Assembly: GCA_028752905.1 (NCBI GenBank)
Contig: JAQNBH010000002.1
Location: forward strand, 35,556,075-35,620,074
Origin: Cladorhizidae sp. MBARI D1340-BT2
Taxonomy: Eukaryota > Porifera > Demospongiae > Poecilosclerida > Cladorhizidae
Direction: 5' to 3'
DNA length: 64,000 nt
In this document: positions 22,647-35,803 of the stretch, piece after piece
How positions within the stretch are numbered: position 1 is the stretch's first letter
Layout: the number at the start of each line of letters is the position of its first letter
Program-made: the position numbers and the translations under genes
The notes under the pieces: model-generated
The model's input: the letters and a program-made list of their open reading frames with translations, nothing else
Databases searched by the model: none
What the model was told of the DNA's origin: nothing

Positions 22647-23591
22647 GTGCATGATAGTAGTAGCTTTAGAATCGCAATATAAATCACACAGAGGTTCGAT
22701 CAAAGTTGGGAACTGAGAAAGAACGTGGCATGTGCAGGAGCAGACGTTTGTACCCAACTTTGCACAGATAGCGCGGAAATGACTGAGCGATATTTTAGCC
22801 AAGTTTCAAGTCTTGGCCATGAACGCTTATTATATTATGAACAATCCAACTTACTGCGTTTATTCAGGCTTCTTCTTGTTCATTGCGCAGAGTTGCAATG
22901 AAATGGGAGGATAAAAAGTATCATAACTCAAGAATGGTTGACAATAAAATGTTGAAACTTGAAATGCAGCTAATTTAATAGTGAAGGTATAGATTGACGA
23001 AAGAAGAAAAAAAAGAAGGAAAAAACCCCACACAATGGTCTACTCCCCCCTTGTACACCAAGGGGGGAGTAGACCATTTTGTGGGTTTTTTAAAAAACGT
23101 GTCATAACTATTGAATGCTTAATCCATTTCCAAAGATTATGGTCTCAAAATGTAGCTCATTCTAGGTGCTTTCCAATGACATTAGAATAATGGTGTTGCA
23201 ATAAACTAGGACTGAAACATGGGGAAACCACAAAGGTCCTTTAAAATTTTAGATGCACTCCTGTACCCAAACCACAGGTCTTCAACACTTGCTATTTATG
23301 GTGATATTAGAGTGATCATAGATACCTCTTTTGAATTGATAGTTTTTTTAAATTTTTTTAATTCACCCCAACACCCCCAATTTCATTTCCTCCCCCGGTC
23401 ATATGCTGTCAGACTGAATATCTCATCAGAAAATGACTGGATTGATAATTTGTCAATTGAAAAGAAGGAGTAATGCAAGAGCTTTCATAATATATAAAAA
23501 TTATTTACTACAGACAAAAATTGAATGAGTTACACGGTATCATGTGATGTCACTACATGAAATTACATTTCATAATAAATCAGTTTGAAAA
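22647..23591 (+). repeat. Monomer 25 (945 bp)
   Basis: Copy of monomer 22: HX, ACCCAACTTTG, L2, ATCATAGATA, T7A3T7A2 all shared. Confidence 0.95.
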
Positions 23592-24535
23592 GTGCATGAT
23601 AGTAGCTTTAGAATCGCAATAGAAATCACACAGAGGTTCGATCAAAGTTGGGAACTGAGAAAGAACGTGGCATGCGCAGGAGCAGACGTTTGTACCCCAC
23701 TTTGCACAGATAGCGCGGAAATGACTGAGCGATATTTTAGCCAAGTTTCAAGTCTTGGCCATGAACGCTTATTATATTATGAACAATCCAACTTACTGCA
23801 TTTATTCAGGCTTCTTCTTGTTCATTGCGCAGAGTTGCAATGAAATGGGAGGATAAAAAGTATCATAACTCAAGAATGGTTGACAATAAAATGTTGAAAC
23901 TTGAAATGCAGCTAATGTAATAGTGAAGGTATAGATTGACGAAAGAAGAAAAAAAGAAGGAAAAAACCCCACACAATGGTCTACTCCCCCCTACAAACAC
24001 CAAGGTGGGGAGTAGACCATTTTGTGGGTTTTTTAAAAAACGTGTCATAACTATTGAATGCTTAATCCATTTCCAAAGATTATGGTCTCAAAATGTAGCT
24101 CATTCTAGGTGCTTTCCAATGACATTAGAATAATGGTGTTGCAATAAACTAGGACTGAAACATGGGGAAACCACAAAGGTCCTTTAAAATGTTTAGATGC
24201 ACTCCTGTACCCAAACCACAGGTCTTCAATACTTGCTATTTATGGTGATATTAGAGTGATCACAGATACCTCTTTTGAATTGATAGTTTTTTAAATTTTT
24301 TTAAATTCACCCCAACATCCCCAATTTCATTTCCTCCCCCGGTCATATGCTGTCAGACTGAATATCTCATCAGAAAATGACTGGATTGATAATTTGTCAA
24401 TTGAAAAGAAGGAGTAATGCAAGAGCTTTCATAATATATAAAAATTATTTACTACAGACAAAAATTGAATGAGTTACACGGTATCATGTGATGTCACTAC
24501 ATGAAATTACATTTCATAATAAATCAGTTTGAAAA
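23592..24535 (+). repeat. Monomer 26 (944 bp)
   Basis: Head H3; CTGCATTTATT (G to A); L1 with AAGGTGGGG, which breaks a pair in the palindrome; CTAATGTAAT; Fx; TTCAATACTT; tract T6A3T7A3. Position 1 of the 3755-bp block. Confidence 0.95.
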
Positions 24536-25477
24536 GTGCATGATAGTAGCTTTAGAATCGCAATAGAAATCACACAGAGGTTCGATCAAAGTTGGGAACT
24601 GAGAAAGAACGTGGCATGCGCAGGAGCAGACGTTTGTACCCCACTTTGCACAGATAGCGCGGAAATGACTGAGCGATATTTTAGCCAAGTTTCAAGTCTT
24701 GGCCATGAACGCTTATTATATTATGAACAATCCAACTTACTGCGTTTATTCAGGCTTCTTCTTGTTCATTGCGCAGAGTTGCAATGAAATGGGAGGATAA
24801 AAAGTATCATAACTCAAGAATGGTTGACAATAAAATGTTGAAACTTGAAATGCAGCTAATTTAATAGTGAAGGTATAGATTGACGAAAGAAGGAAAAAAA
24901 GAAGGAAAAAAACCCACACAATGGTCTACTCCCCCCTTGTACACCAAGGGGGGAGTAGACCATTTTGTGGGTTTTTTAAAAAACGTGTCATAACTATTGA
25001 ATGCTTAATCCATTTCCAAAGATTATGGTCTCAAAATGTAGCTCATTCTAGGTGCTTTCCAATGACATTAGAATAATGGTGTTGCAATAAACTAGGACTG
25101 AAACATGGGGAAACCACAAAGGTCCTTTAAAATTTTAGATGCACTCCTGTACCCAAACCACAGATCTTCAACACTTCCTATTTATGGTGATATTAGAGTG
25201 ATCACAGATACCTCTTTTGAATTGATAGTTAAAAAAAATTTTTTTTATTCACCCCAACATCCCCAATTTCATTTCCTCCCCCGGTCATATGCTGTCAGAC
25301 TGAATATCTCATCAGAAAATGACTGGATTGATAATTTGTCAATTCAAAAGAAGGAGTAATGCAAGAGCTTTCATAATATATAAAAATTATTTACTACAGA
25401 CAAAAATTGAATGAGTTACACGGTATCATGTGATGTCACTACATGAAATTACATTTCATAATAAATCAGTTTGAAAA
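24536..25477 (+). repeat. Monomer 27 (942 bp)
   Basis: Head H3; L2, left flank A7C3; F; CACAGATCTT and ACTTCCTATT; T2A8T8A1; ATTCAAAAG. Position 2 of the block. Confidence 0.95.
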
Positions 25478-26422
25478 GTGCATGATAGTAGTAGCTTTAG
25501 AATCGCAATAGAAATCACACAGAGGTTCGATCAAAGTTGGGAACTGAGAAAGAACGTGGCATGCGCAGGAGCAGACGTTTGTACCCCACTTTGCACAGAT
25601 AGCGCGGAAATGACTGAGCGATATCTTAGCCAAGTTTCAAGTCTTGGCCATGAACGCTTATTATATTATGAACAATCCAACTTACTGCGTTTATTCAGGC
25701 TTCTTCTTGTTCATTGCGCAGAGTTGCAATGAAATGGGAGGATAAAAAGTATCATAACTCAAGAATGGTTGACAATAAAATGTTGAAACTTGAAATGCAG
25801 CTAATTTAATAGTGAAGGTATAGATTGACGAAAGGAAAAAAAAAGAAGGAAAAAACCCCACACAATGGTCTACTCCCCCCTTGTACACCAAGGGGGGAGT
25901 AGACCATTTTGTGGGTTTTTTAAAAAACGTATCATAACTATTGAATGCTTAATCCATTTCCAAAGATTATGGTCTCAAAATGTAGCTCATTCTAGGTGCT
26001 TTCCAATGACATTAGAATAATGGTGTTGCAATAAACTAGGACTGAAACATGGGGAAACCACAAAGGTCCTTTAAAATGTTTAGATGCACTCCTGTACCCA
26101 AACCACAGGTCTTCAACACTTGCTATTTATGGTGATATTAGAGTGATCACAGATACCTCTTTTGAATTGATAGTTTTTTTAAATTTTTTTAATTCACCCC
26201 AACACCCCCAATTTCATTTCCTCCCCCGGTCATATGCTGTCAGACTGAATATCTCATCAGAAAATGACTGGATTGATAATTTGTCAATTGAAAAGAAGGA
26301 GTAATGCAAGCGCTTTCATAATATATAAAAATTATTTACTACAGACAAAAATTGAATGAGTTACACGGTATCATGTGATGTCACTACATGAAATTACATT
26401 TCATAATAAATCAGTTTGAAAA
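25478..26422 (+). repeat. Monomer 28 (945 bp)
   Basis: GATATCTTAG head; L2; ACGTATC; Fx; T7A3T7A2; CAACACCCCC; GCAAGCGC. Position 3 of the block. Confidence 0.95.
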
Positions 26423-27346
26423 GTGCATGATAGTAGTAGCTTTAGAATCGCAATAGAAATCACACAGAGGTTCGATCAAAGTTGGGAACTGAGAAAGAAC
26501 GTGGCATGTGCAGGAGCAGATGTTTGAACCCCACTTTGCACAGATAGCGCGGAAATGACTGAGCGATATTTTAGCCAAGTTTCAAGTCTTGGCCATGAAC
26601 GCTTATTATATTATGAACAATCCAACTTACTGCGTTTATTCAGGCTTCTTCTTGTTCATTGCGCAGAGTTGCAATGAAATGGGAGGATAAAAAGTATCAT
26701 AACTCAAGAATGGTTGACAATAAAATGTTGAAACTTGAAATGCAGCTAATTTAATAGTGAAGGTATAGATTGACGAAAGAAGGAAAAAAAGAAGGAAAAA
26801 ACCCCACACAATGGTCAATGGGAGTAGACCATTTTGTGGGTTTTTTAAAAAACGTGTCATAACTATTGAATGCTTAATCCATTTCCAAAGATTATGGTCT
26901 CAAAATGTAGCTCATTCTAGGTGCTTTCCAATGACATTAGAATAATGGTGTTGCAATAAACTAGGACTGAAACATGGGGAAACCACAAAGGTCCTTTAAA
27001 ATTTTAGATGCACTCCTGTACCCAAACCACAGGTCTTCAACACTTGCTATTTATGGTGATATTAGAGTGATCACAGATACCTCTTTTGAATTGATAGTTT
27101 TTTTAAATTTTTTTAATTCACCCCAACACCCCCAATTTCATTTCCTCCCCCGGTCATATGCTGTCAGACTGAATATCTCATCAGAAAATGACTGGATTGA
27201 TAATTTGTCAATTGAAAAGAAGGAGTAATGCAAGAGCTTTCATAATATATAAAAATTATTTACTACAGACAAAAATTGAATGAGTTACACGGTATCATGT
27301 GATGTCACTACATGAAATTACATTTCATAATAAATCAGTTTGAAAA
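26423..27346 (+). repeat. Monomer 29, short palindrome (924 bp)
   Basis: Head H0 with AGATGTTTGAACC (TGA); LS; F; T7A3T7A2. Position 4 of the block. Confidence 0.95.
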
Positions 27347-28290
27347 GTGCATGATAGTAGCTTTAGAATCGCAATAGAAATCACACAGAGGTTCGATCAA
27401 AGTTGGGAACTGAGAAAGAACGTGGCATGCGCAGGAGCAGACGTTTGTACCCCACTTTGCACAGATAGCGCGGAAATGACTGAGCGATATTTTAGCCAAG
27501 TTTCAAGTCTTGGCCATGAACGCTTATTATATTATGAACAATCCAACTTACTGCATTTATTCAGGCTTCTTCTTGTTCATTGCGCAGAGTTGCAATGAAA
27601 TGGGAGGATAAAAAGTATCATAACTCAAGAATGGTTGACAATAAAATGTTGAAACTTGAAATGCAGCTAATGTAATAGTGAAGGTATAGATTGACGAAAG
27701 AAGAAAAAAAGAAGGAAAAAACCCCACACAATGGTCTACTCCCCCCTACAAACACCAAGGTGGGGAGTAGACCATTTTGTGGGTTTTTTAAAAAACGTGT
27801 CATAACTATTGAATGCTTAATCCATTTCCAAAGATTATGGTCTCAAAATGTAGCTCATTCTAGGTGCTTTCCAATGACATTAGAATAATGGTGTTGCAAT
27901 AAACTAGGACTGAAACATGGGGAAACCACAAAGGTCCTTTAAAATGTTTAGATGCACTCCTGTACCCAAACCACAGGTCTTCAATACTTGCTATTTATGG
28001 TGATATTAGAGTGATCACAGATACCTCTTTTGAATTGATAGTTTTTTAAAAATTTTTAAATTCACCCCAACATCCCCAATTTCATTTCCTCCCCCGGTCA
28101 TATGCTGTCAGACTGAATATCTCATCAGAAAATGACTGGATTGATAATTTGTCAATTGAAAAGAAGGAGTAATGCAAGAGCTTTCATAATATATAAAAAT
28201 TATTTACTACAGACAAAAATTGAATGAGTTACACGGTATCATGTGATGTCACTACATGAAATTACATTTCATAATAAATCAGTTTGAAAA
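27347..28290 (+). repeat. Monomer 30 (944 bp)
   Basis: Matches monomer 26 at its diagnostic sites, but the tract is T6A5T5A3. Position 1 of the 2811-bp block. Confidence 0.95.
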
Positions 28291-29233
28291 GTGCATGATA
28301 GTAGCTTTAGAATCGCAATAGAAATCACACAGAGGTTCGATCAAAGTTGGGAACTGAGAAAGAACGTGGCATGCGCAGGAGCAGACGTTTGTACCCCACT
28401 TTGCACAGATAGCGCGGAAATGACTGAGCGATATTTTAGCCAAGTTTCAAGTCTTGGCCATGAACGCTTATTATATTATGAACAATCCAACTTACTGCGT
28501 TTATTCAGGCTTCTTCTTGTTCATTGCGCAGAGTTGCAATGAAATGGGAGGATAAAAAGTATCATAACTCAAGAATGGTTGACAATAAAATGTTGAAACT
28601 TGAAATGCAGCTAATTTAATAGTGAAGGTATAGATTGACGAAAGAAGGAAAAAAGAAGGAAAAAACCCCACACAATGGTCTACTCCCCCCTACAAACACC
28701 AAGGGGGGAGTAGACCATTTTGTGGGTTTTTTAAAAAACGTGTCATAACTATTGAATGCTTAATCCATTTCCAAAGATTATGGTCTCAAAATGTAGCTCA
28801 TTCTAGGTGCTTTCCAATGACATTAGAATAATGGTGTTGCAATAAACTAGAACTGAAACATGGGGAAACCACAAAGGTCCTTTAAAATGTTTAGATGCAC
28901 TCCTGTACCCAAACCACAGGTCTTCAACACTTGCTATTTATGGTGATATTAGAGTGATCACTGATACCTCTTTTGAATTGATAGTTTTTTTAAATTTTTT
29001 TAATTCACCCCAACACCCCCAATTTCATTTCCTCCCCCGGTCATATGCTGTCAGACTGAATATCTCATCAGAAAATGACTGGATTGATAATTTGTCAATT
29101 GAAAAGAAGGAGTAATGCAAGCGCTTTCATAATATATAAAAATTATTTACTACAGACAAAAATTGAATGAGTTACACGGTATCATGTGATGTCACTACAT
29201 GAAATTACATTTCATAATAAATCAGTTTGAAAA
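28291..29233 (+). repeat. Monomer 31 (943 bp), fused unit
   Basis: Head H3 as in monomer 27, but the second half (Fx, T7A3T7A2, CAACACCCCC, GCAAGCGC) is like monomer 28. Spacer L1 with G6. Private ACTAGAACTG and ATCACTGATA. It looks like the join left by loss of one unit. Confidence 0.95.
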
Positions 29234-30157
29234 GTGCATGATAGTAGTAGCTTTAGAATCGCAATAGAAATCACACAGAGGTTCGATCAAAGTTGGGAAC
29301 TGAGAAAGAACGTGGCATGTGCAGGAGCAGATGTTTGAACCCCACTTTGCACAGATAGCGCGGAAATGACTGAGCGATATTTTAGCCAAGTTTCAAGTCT
29401 TGGCCATGAACGCTTATTATATTATGAACAATCCAACTTACTGCGTTTATTCAGGCTTCTTCTTGTTCATTGCGCAGAGTTGCAATGAAATGGGAGGATA
29501 AAAAGTATCATAACTCAAGAATGGTTGACAATAAAATGTTGAAACTTGAAATGCAGCTAATTTAATAGTGAAGGTATAGATTGACGAAAGAAGGAAAAAA
29601 AGAAGGAAAAAACCCCACACAATGGTCAATGGGAGTAGACCATTTTGTGGTTTTTTTAAAAAACGTGTCATAACTATTGAATGCTTAATCCATTTCCAAA
29701 GATTATGGTCTCAAAATGTAGCTCATTCTAGGTGCTTTCCAATGACATTAGAATAATGGTGTTGCAATAAACTAGGACTGAAACATGGGGAAACCACAAA
29801 GGTCCTTTAAAATTTTAGATGCACTCCTGTACCCAAACCACAGGTCTTCAACACTTGCTATTTATGGTGATATTAGAGTGATCACAGATACCTCTTTTGA
29901 ATTGATAGTTTTTTTAAATTTTTTTAATTCACCCCAACACCCCCAATTTCATTTCCTCCCCCGGTCATATGCTGTCAGACTGAATATCTCATCAGAAAAT
30001 GACTGGATTGATAATTTGTCAATTGAAAAGAAGGAGTAATGCAAGAGCTTTCATAATATATAAAAATTATTTACTACAGACAAAAATTGAATGAGTTACA
30101 CGGTATCATGTGATGTCACTACATGAAATTACATTTCATAATAAATCAGTTTGAAAA
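29234..30157 (+). repeat. Monomer 32, short palindrome (924 bp)
   Basis: Matches monomer 29 (AGATGTTTGAACC, LS, F) but right flank is G2T7A6. Last unit of the 2811-bp block. Confidence 0.95.
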
Positions 30158-31101
30158 GTGCATGATAGTAGCTTTAGAATCGCAATAGAAATCACACAGA
30201 GGTTCGATCTAAGTTGGGAACTGAGAAAGAACGTGGCATGCGCAGGAGCAGACGTTTGTACCCCACTTTGCACAGATAGCGCGGAAATGACTGAGCGATA
30301 TTTTAGCCAAGTTTCAAGTCTTGGCCATGAACGCTTATTATATTATGAACAATCCAACTTACTGCATTTATTCAGGCTTCTTCTTGTTCATTGCGCAGAG
30401 TTGCAATGAAATGGGAGGATAAAAAGTATCATAACTCAAGAATGGTTGACAATAAAATGTTGAAACTTGAAATGCAGCTAATGTAATAGTGAAGGTATAG
30501 ATTGACGAAAGAAGAAAAAAAGAAGGAAAAAACCCCACACAATGGTCTACTCCCCCCTACAAACACCAAGGTGGGGAGTAGACCATTTTGTGGGTTTTTT
30601 AAAAAACGTGTCATAACTATTGAATGCTTAATCCATTTCCAAAGATTATGGTCTCAAAATGTAGCTCATTCTAGGTGCTTTCCAATGACATTAGAATAAT
30701 GGTGTTGCAATAAACTAGGACTGAAACATGGGGAAACCACAAAGGTCCTTTAAAATGTTTAGATGCACTCCTGTACCCAAACCACAGGTCTTCAATACTT
30801 GCTATTTATGGTGATATTAGAGTGATCACAGATACCTCTTTTGAATTGATAGTTTTTTAAAAAATTTTAAATTCACCCCAACATCCCCAATTTCATTTCC
30901 TCCCCCGGTCATATGCTGTCAGACTGAATATCTCATCAGAAAATGACTGGATTGATAATTTGTCAATTGAAAAGAAGGAGTAATGCAAGAGCTTTCATAA
31001 TATATAAAAATTATTTACTACAGACAAAAATTGAATGAGTTACACGGTATCATGTGATGTCACTACATGAAATTACATTTCATAATAAATCAGTTTGAAA
31101 A
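30158..31101 (+). repeat. Monomer 33 (944 bp)
   Basis: Matches monomers 26 and 30; private GATCTAAGTTG; tract T6A6T4A3. Confidence 0.95.
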
Positions 31102-32043
31102 GTGCATGATAGTAGCTTTAGAATCGCAATAGAAATCACACAGAGGTTCGATCAAAGTTGGGAACTGAGAAAGAACGTGGCATGCGCAGGAGCAGACGTT
31201 TGTACCCCACTTTGCACAGATAGCGCGGAAATGACTGAGCGATATTTTAGCCAAGTTTCAAGTCTTGGCCATGAACGCTTATTATATTATGAACAATCCA
31301 ACTTACTGCGTTTATTCAGGCTTCTTCTTGTTCATTGCGCAGAGTTGCAATGAAATGGGAGGATAAAAAGTATCATAACTCAAGAATGGTTGACAATAAA
31401 ATGTTGAAACTTGAAATGCAGCTAATTTAATAGTGAAGGTATAGATTGACGAAAGAAGGGAAAAAAGAAGGAAAAAAACCCACACAATGGTCTACTCCCC
31501 CCTTGTACACCAAGGGGGGAGTAGACCATTTTGTGGGTTTTTTAAAAAACGTGTCATAACTATTGAATGCTTAATCCATTTCCAAAGATTATGGTCTCAA
31601 AATGTAGCTCATTCTAGGTGCTTTCCAATGACATTAGAATAATGGTGTTGCAATAAACTAGGACTGAAACATGGGGAAACCACAAAGGTCATTTAAAATT
31701 TTAGATGCACTCCTGTACCCAAACCACAGATCTTCAACACTTCCTATTTATGGTGATATTAGAGTGATCACAGATACCTCTTTTGAATTGATAGTTAAAA
31801 AAAATTTTTTTTATTCACCCCAACATCCCCAATTTCATTTCCTCCCCCGGTCATATGCTGTCAGACTGAATATCTCATCAGAAAATGACTGGATTGATAA
31901 TTTGTCAATTGAAAAGAAGGAGTAATGCAAGAGCTTTCATAATATATAAAAATTATTTACTACAGACAAAAATTGAATGAGTTACACGGTATCATGTGAT
32001 GTCACTACATGAAATTACATTTCATAATAAATCAGTTTGAAAA
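31102..32043 (+). repeat. Monomer 34 (942 bp)
   Basis: Matches monomer 27, including CACAGATCTT, ACTTCCTATT and T2A8T8A1; differs by GGTCATTTAA and ATTGAAAAG. Confidence 0.95.
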
Positions 32044-32988
32044 GTGCATGATAGTAGTAGCTTTAGAATCGCAATAGAAATCACACAGAGGTTCGATCAA
32101 AGTTGGGAACTGAGAAAGAACGTGGCATGCGCAGGAGCAGACGTTTGTACCCCACTTTGCACAGATAGCGCGGAAATGACTGAGCGATATCTTAGCCAAG
32201 TTTCAAGTCTTGGCCATGAACGCTTATTATATTATGAACAATCCAACTTACTGCGTTTATTCAGGCTTCTTCTTGTTCATTGCGCAGAGTTGCAATGAAA
32301 TGGGAGGATAAAAAGTATCATAACTCAAGAATGGTTGACAATAAAATGTTGAAACTTGAAATGCAGCTAATTTAATAGTGAAGGTATAGATTGACGAAAG
32401 GAAAAAAAAAGAAGGAAAAAACCCCACACAATGGTCTACTCCCCCCTTGTACACCAAGGGGGGAGTAGACCATTTTGTGGGTTTTTTAAAAAACGTATCA
32501 TAACTATTGAATGCTTAATCCATTTCCAAAGATTATGGTCTCAAAATGTAGCTCATTCTAGGTGCTTTCCAATGACATTAGAATAATGGTGTTGCAATAA
32601 ACTAGGACTGAAACATGGGGAAACCACAAAGGTCCTTTAAAATGTTTAGATGCACTCCTGTACCCAAACCACAGGTCTTCAACACTTGCTATTTATGGTG
32701 ATATTAGAGTGATCACAGATACCTCTTTTGAATTGATAGTTTTTTTAAATTTTTTTAATTCACCCCAACACCCCCAATTTCATTTCCTCCCCCGGTCATA
32801 TGCTGTCAGACTGAATATCTCATCAGAAAATGACTGGATTGATAATTTGTCAATTGAAAAGAAGGAGTAATGCAAGCGCTTTCATAATATATAAAAATTA
32901 TTTACTACAGACAAAAATTGAATGAGTTACACGGTATCATGTGATGTCACTACATGAAATTACATTTCATAATAAATCAGTTTGAAAA
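32044..32988 (+). repeat. Monomer 35 (945 bp)
   Basis: Matches monomer 28: GATATCTTAG, L2, Fx, T7A3T7A2, GCAAGCGC. Confidence 0.95.
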
Positions 32989-33912
32989 GTGCATGATAGT
33001 AGTAGCTTTAGAATCGCAATAGAAATCACACAGAGGTTCGATCAAAGTTGGGAACTGAGAAAGAACGTGGCATGTGCAGGAGCAGATGTTTGAACCCCAC
33101 TTTGCACAGATAGCGCGGAAATGACTGAGCGATATTTTAGCCAAGTTTCAAGTCTTGGCCATGAACGCTTATTATATTATGAACAATCCAACTTACTGCG
33201 TTTATTCAGGCTTCTTCTTGTTCATTGCGCAGAGTTGCAATGAAATGGGAGGATAAAAAGTATCATAACTCAAGAATGGTTGACAATAAAATGTTGAAAC
33301 TTGAAATGCAGCTAATTTAATAGTGAAGGTATAGATTGACGAAAGAAGGAAAAAAAGAAGGAAAAAACCCCACACAATGGTCAATGGGAGTAGACCATTT
33401 TGTGGTTTTTTTAAAAAACGTGTCATAACTATTGAATGCTTAATCCATTTCCAAAGATTATGGTCTCAAAATGTAGCTCATTCTAGGTGCTTTCCAATGA
33501 CATTAGAATAATGGTGTTGCAATAAACTAGGACTGAAACATGGGGAAACCACAAAGGTCCTTTAAAATTTTAGATGCACTCCTGTACCCAAACCACAGGT
33601 CTTCAACACTTGCTATTTATGGTGATATTAGAGTGATCACAGATACCTCTTTTGAATTGATAGTTTTTTTAAATTTTTTTAATTCACCCCAACATCCCCA
33701 ATTTCATTTCCTCCCCCGGTCATATGCTGTCAGACTGAATATCTCATCAGAAAATGACTGGATTGATAATTTGTCTATTGAAAAGAAGGAGTAATGCAAG
33801 AGCTTTCATAATATATAAAAATTATTTACTACAGACAAAAATTGAATGAGTTACACGGTATCATGTGATGTCACTACATGAAATTACATTTCATAATAAA
33901 TCAGTTTGAAAA
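32989..33912 (+). repeat. Monomer 36, short palindrome (924 bp)
   Basis: First half matches monomers 29 and 32 (TGA, LS, right flank G2T7A6). Tail CAACATCCCC and GTCTATTG instead matches monomers 2 and 7, so the block ends in a recombinant unit. Confidence 0.95.
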
Positions 33913-34859
33913 GTGCATGATAGTAGTAGCTTTAGAATCGCAATAGAAATCACACAGAGGTTCGATCAAAGTTGGGAACTGAGAAAGAACGTGGCATGCG
34001 CAGGAGCAGACGTTTGTACCCCACTTTGCACAGATAGCGCGGAAATGACTGAGCGATATTTTAGCCAAGTTTCAAGTCTTGGCCATGAACGCTTATTATA
34101 TTATGAACAATCCAACTTACTGCGTTTATTCAGGCTTCTTCTTGTTCATTGCGCAGAGTTGCAATGAAATGGGAGGATAAAAAGTATCATAACTCAAGAA
34201 TGGTTGACAATAAAATGTTGAAACTTGAAATGCAGCTAATTTAATAGTGAAGGTATAGATTGACGAAAGAAGAAAAAAAGAAGGAAAAAACCCCACACAA
34301 TGGTCTACTCCCCCCTACAAACACCAAGGGGGGGAGTAGACCATTTTGTGGGTTTTTTAAAAAACGTGTCATAACTATTGAATGCTTAATCCATTTCCAA
34401 AGATTATGGTCTCAAAATGTAGCTCATTCTAGGTGCTTTCCAATGACATTAGAATAATGGTGTTGCAATAAACTAGGACTGAAACATGGGGAAACCACAA
34501 AGGTCCTTTAAAATGTTTAGATGCACTCCTGTACCCAAACCACAGGTCTTCAACACTTGCTATTTATGGTGATATTAGAGTGATCACAGATACCTCTTTT
34601 GAATTGATAGTTTTTTTAAATTTTTTAAATTCACCCCAACATCCCCAATTTCATTTCCTCCCCCGGTCATATGCTGTCAGACTGAATATCTCATCAGAAA
34701 ATGACTGGATTGATAATTTGTCAATTGAAAAGAAGGAGTAATGCAAGAGCTTTCATAATATATAAAAATTATTTACTACAGACAAAAATTGAATGAGTTA
34801 CACGGTATCATGTGATGTCACTACATGAAATTACATTTCATAATAAATCAGTTTGAAAA
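33913..34859 (+). repeat. Monomer 37 (947 bp)
   Basis: Head H0; L1; Fx; T7A3T6A3; GTCAATTG, resembling monomers 6 and 9. Confidence 0.95.
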
Positions 34860-35803
34860 GTGCATGATAGTAGCTTTAGAATCGCAATAGAAATCACACA
34901 GAGGTTCGATCAAAGTTGGGAACTGAGAAAGAACGTGGCATGCGCAGGAGCAGACGTTTGTACCCCACTTTGCACAGATAGCGCGGAAATGACTGAGCGA
35001 TATTTTAGCCAAGTTTCAAGTCTTGGCCATGAACGCTTATTATATTATGAACAATCCAACTTACTGCATTTATTCAGGCTTCTTCTTGTTCATTGCGCAG
35101 AGTTGCAATGAAATGGGAGGATAAAAAGTATCATAACTCAAGAATGGTTGACAATAAAATGTTGAAACTTGAAATGCAGCTAATTTAATAGTGAAGGTAT
35201 AGATTGACGAAAGAAGAAAAAAAGAAGGAAAAAACCCCACACAATGGTCTACTCCCCCCTACAAACACCAAGGGGGGGAGTAGACCATTTTGTGGGTTTT
35301 TTAAAAAACGTATCATAACTATTGAATGCTTAATCCATTTCCAAAGATTATGGTCTCAAAATGTAGCTCATTCTAGGTGCTTTCCAATGACATTAGAATA
35401 ATGGTGTTGCAATAAACTAGGACTGAAACATGGGGAAACCACAAAGGTCCTTTAAAATGTTTAGATGCACTCCTGTACCCAAACCACAGGTCTTCAACAC
35501 TTGCTATTTATGGTGATATTAGAGTGATCACAGATACCTCTTTTGAATTGATAGTTTTTTAAATTTTTTTTAATTCACCCCAACACCCCCAATTTCATTT
35601 CCTCCCCCGGTCATATGCTGTCAGACTGAATATCTCATCAGAAAATGACTGGATTGATAATTTGTCAATTGAAAAGAAGGAGTAATGCAAGCGCTTTCAT
35701 AATATATAAAAATTATTTACTACAGACAAAAATTGAATGAGTTACACGGTATCATGTGATGTCACTACATGAAATTACATTTCATAATAAATCAGTTTGA
35801 AAA
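34860..35803 (+). repeat. Monomer 38 (944 bp)
   Basis: Head H3; CTGCATTTATT; L1; ACGTATC; Fx; T6A3T8A2; GCAAGCGC. Confidence 0.95.

Larger units (their letters stand above)
20758..23591 (+). repeat. Tandem trimer, copy 2 (2834 bp)
   Basis: Directly abuts copy 1. Monomer 26 after it is H3, so there is no third copy. Confidence 0.92.
23592..27346 (+). repeat. Tetramer block, copy A (3755 bp)
   Basis: Unit order: H3/L1/Fx, H3/L2/F, GATATCTTAG/L2/Fx, TGA/LS/F. The same order and length recur at 30158-33912. Confidence 0.92.
27347..30157 (+). repeat. Tetramer block, copy B, one unit missing (2811 bp)
   Basis: Unit 1 matches A1 and the last unit matches A4. The middle unit (28291-29233) joins an A2-like head to an A3-like tail. 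2811 is 3755 minus 944, one monomer, as expected for unequal exchange. Confidence 0.88.
30158..33912 (+). repeat. Tetramer block, copy C (3755 bp)
   Basis: Matches copy A unit for unit, with shared private marks ACTTCCTATT, CACAGATCTT and AGATGTTTGAACC. Its last unit has a tail of another type, so the block edge is recombined. Confidence 0.92.
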
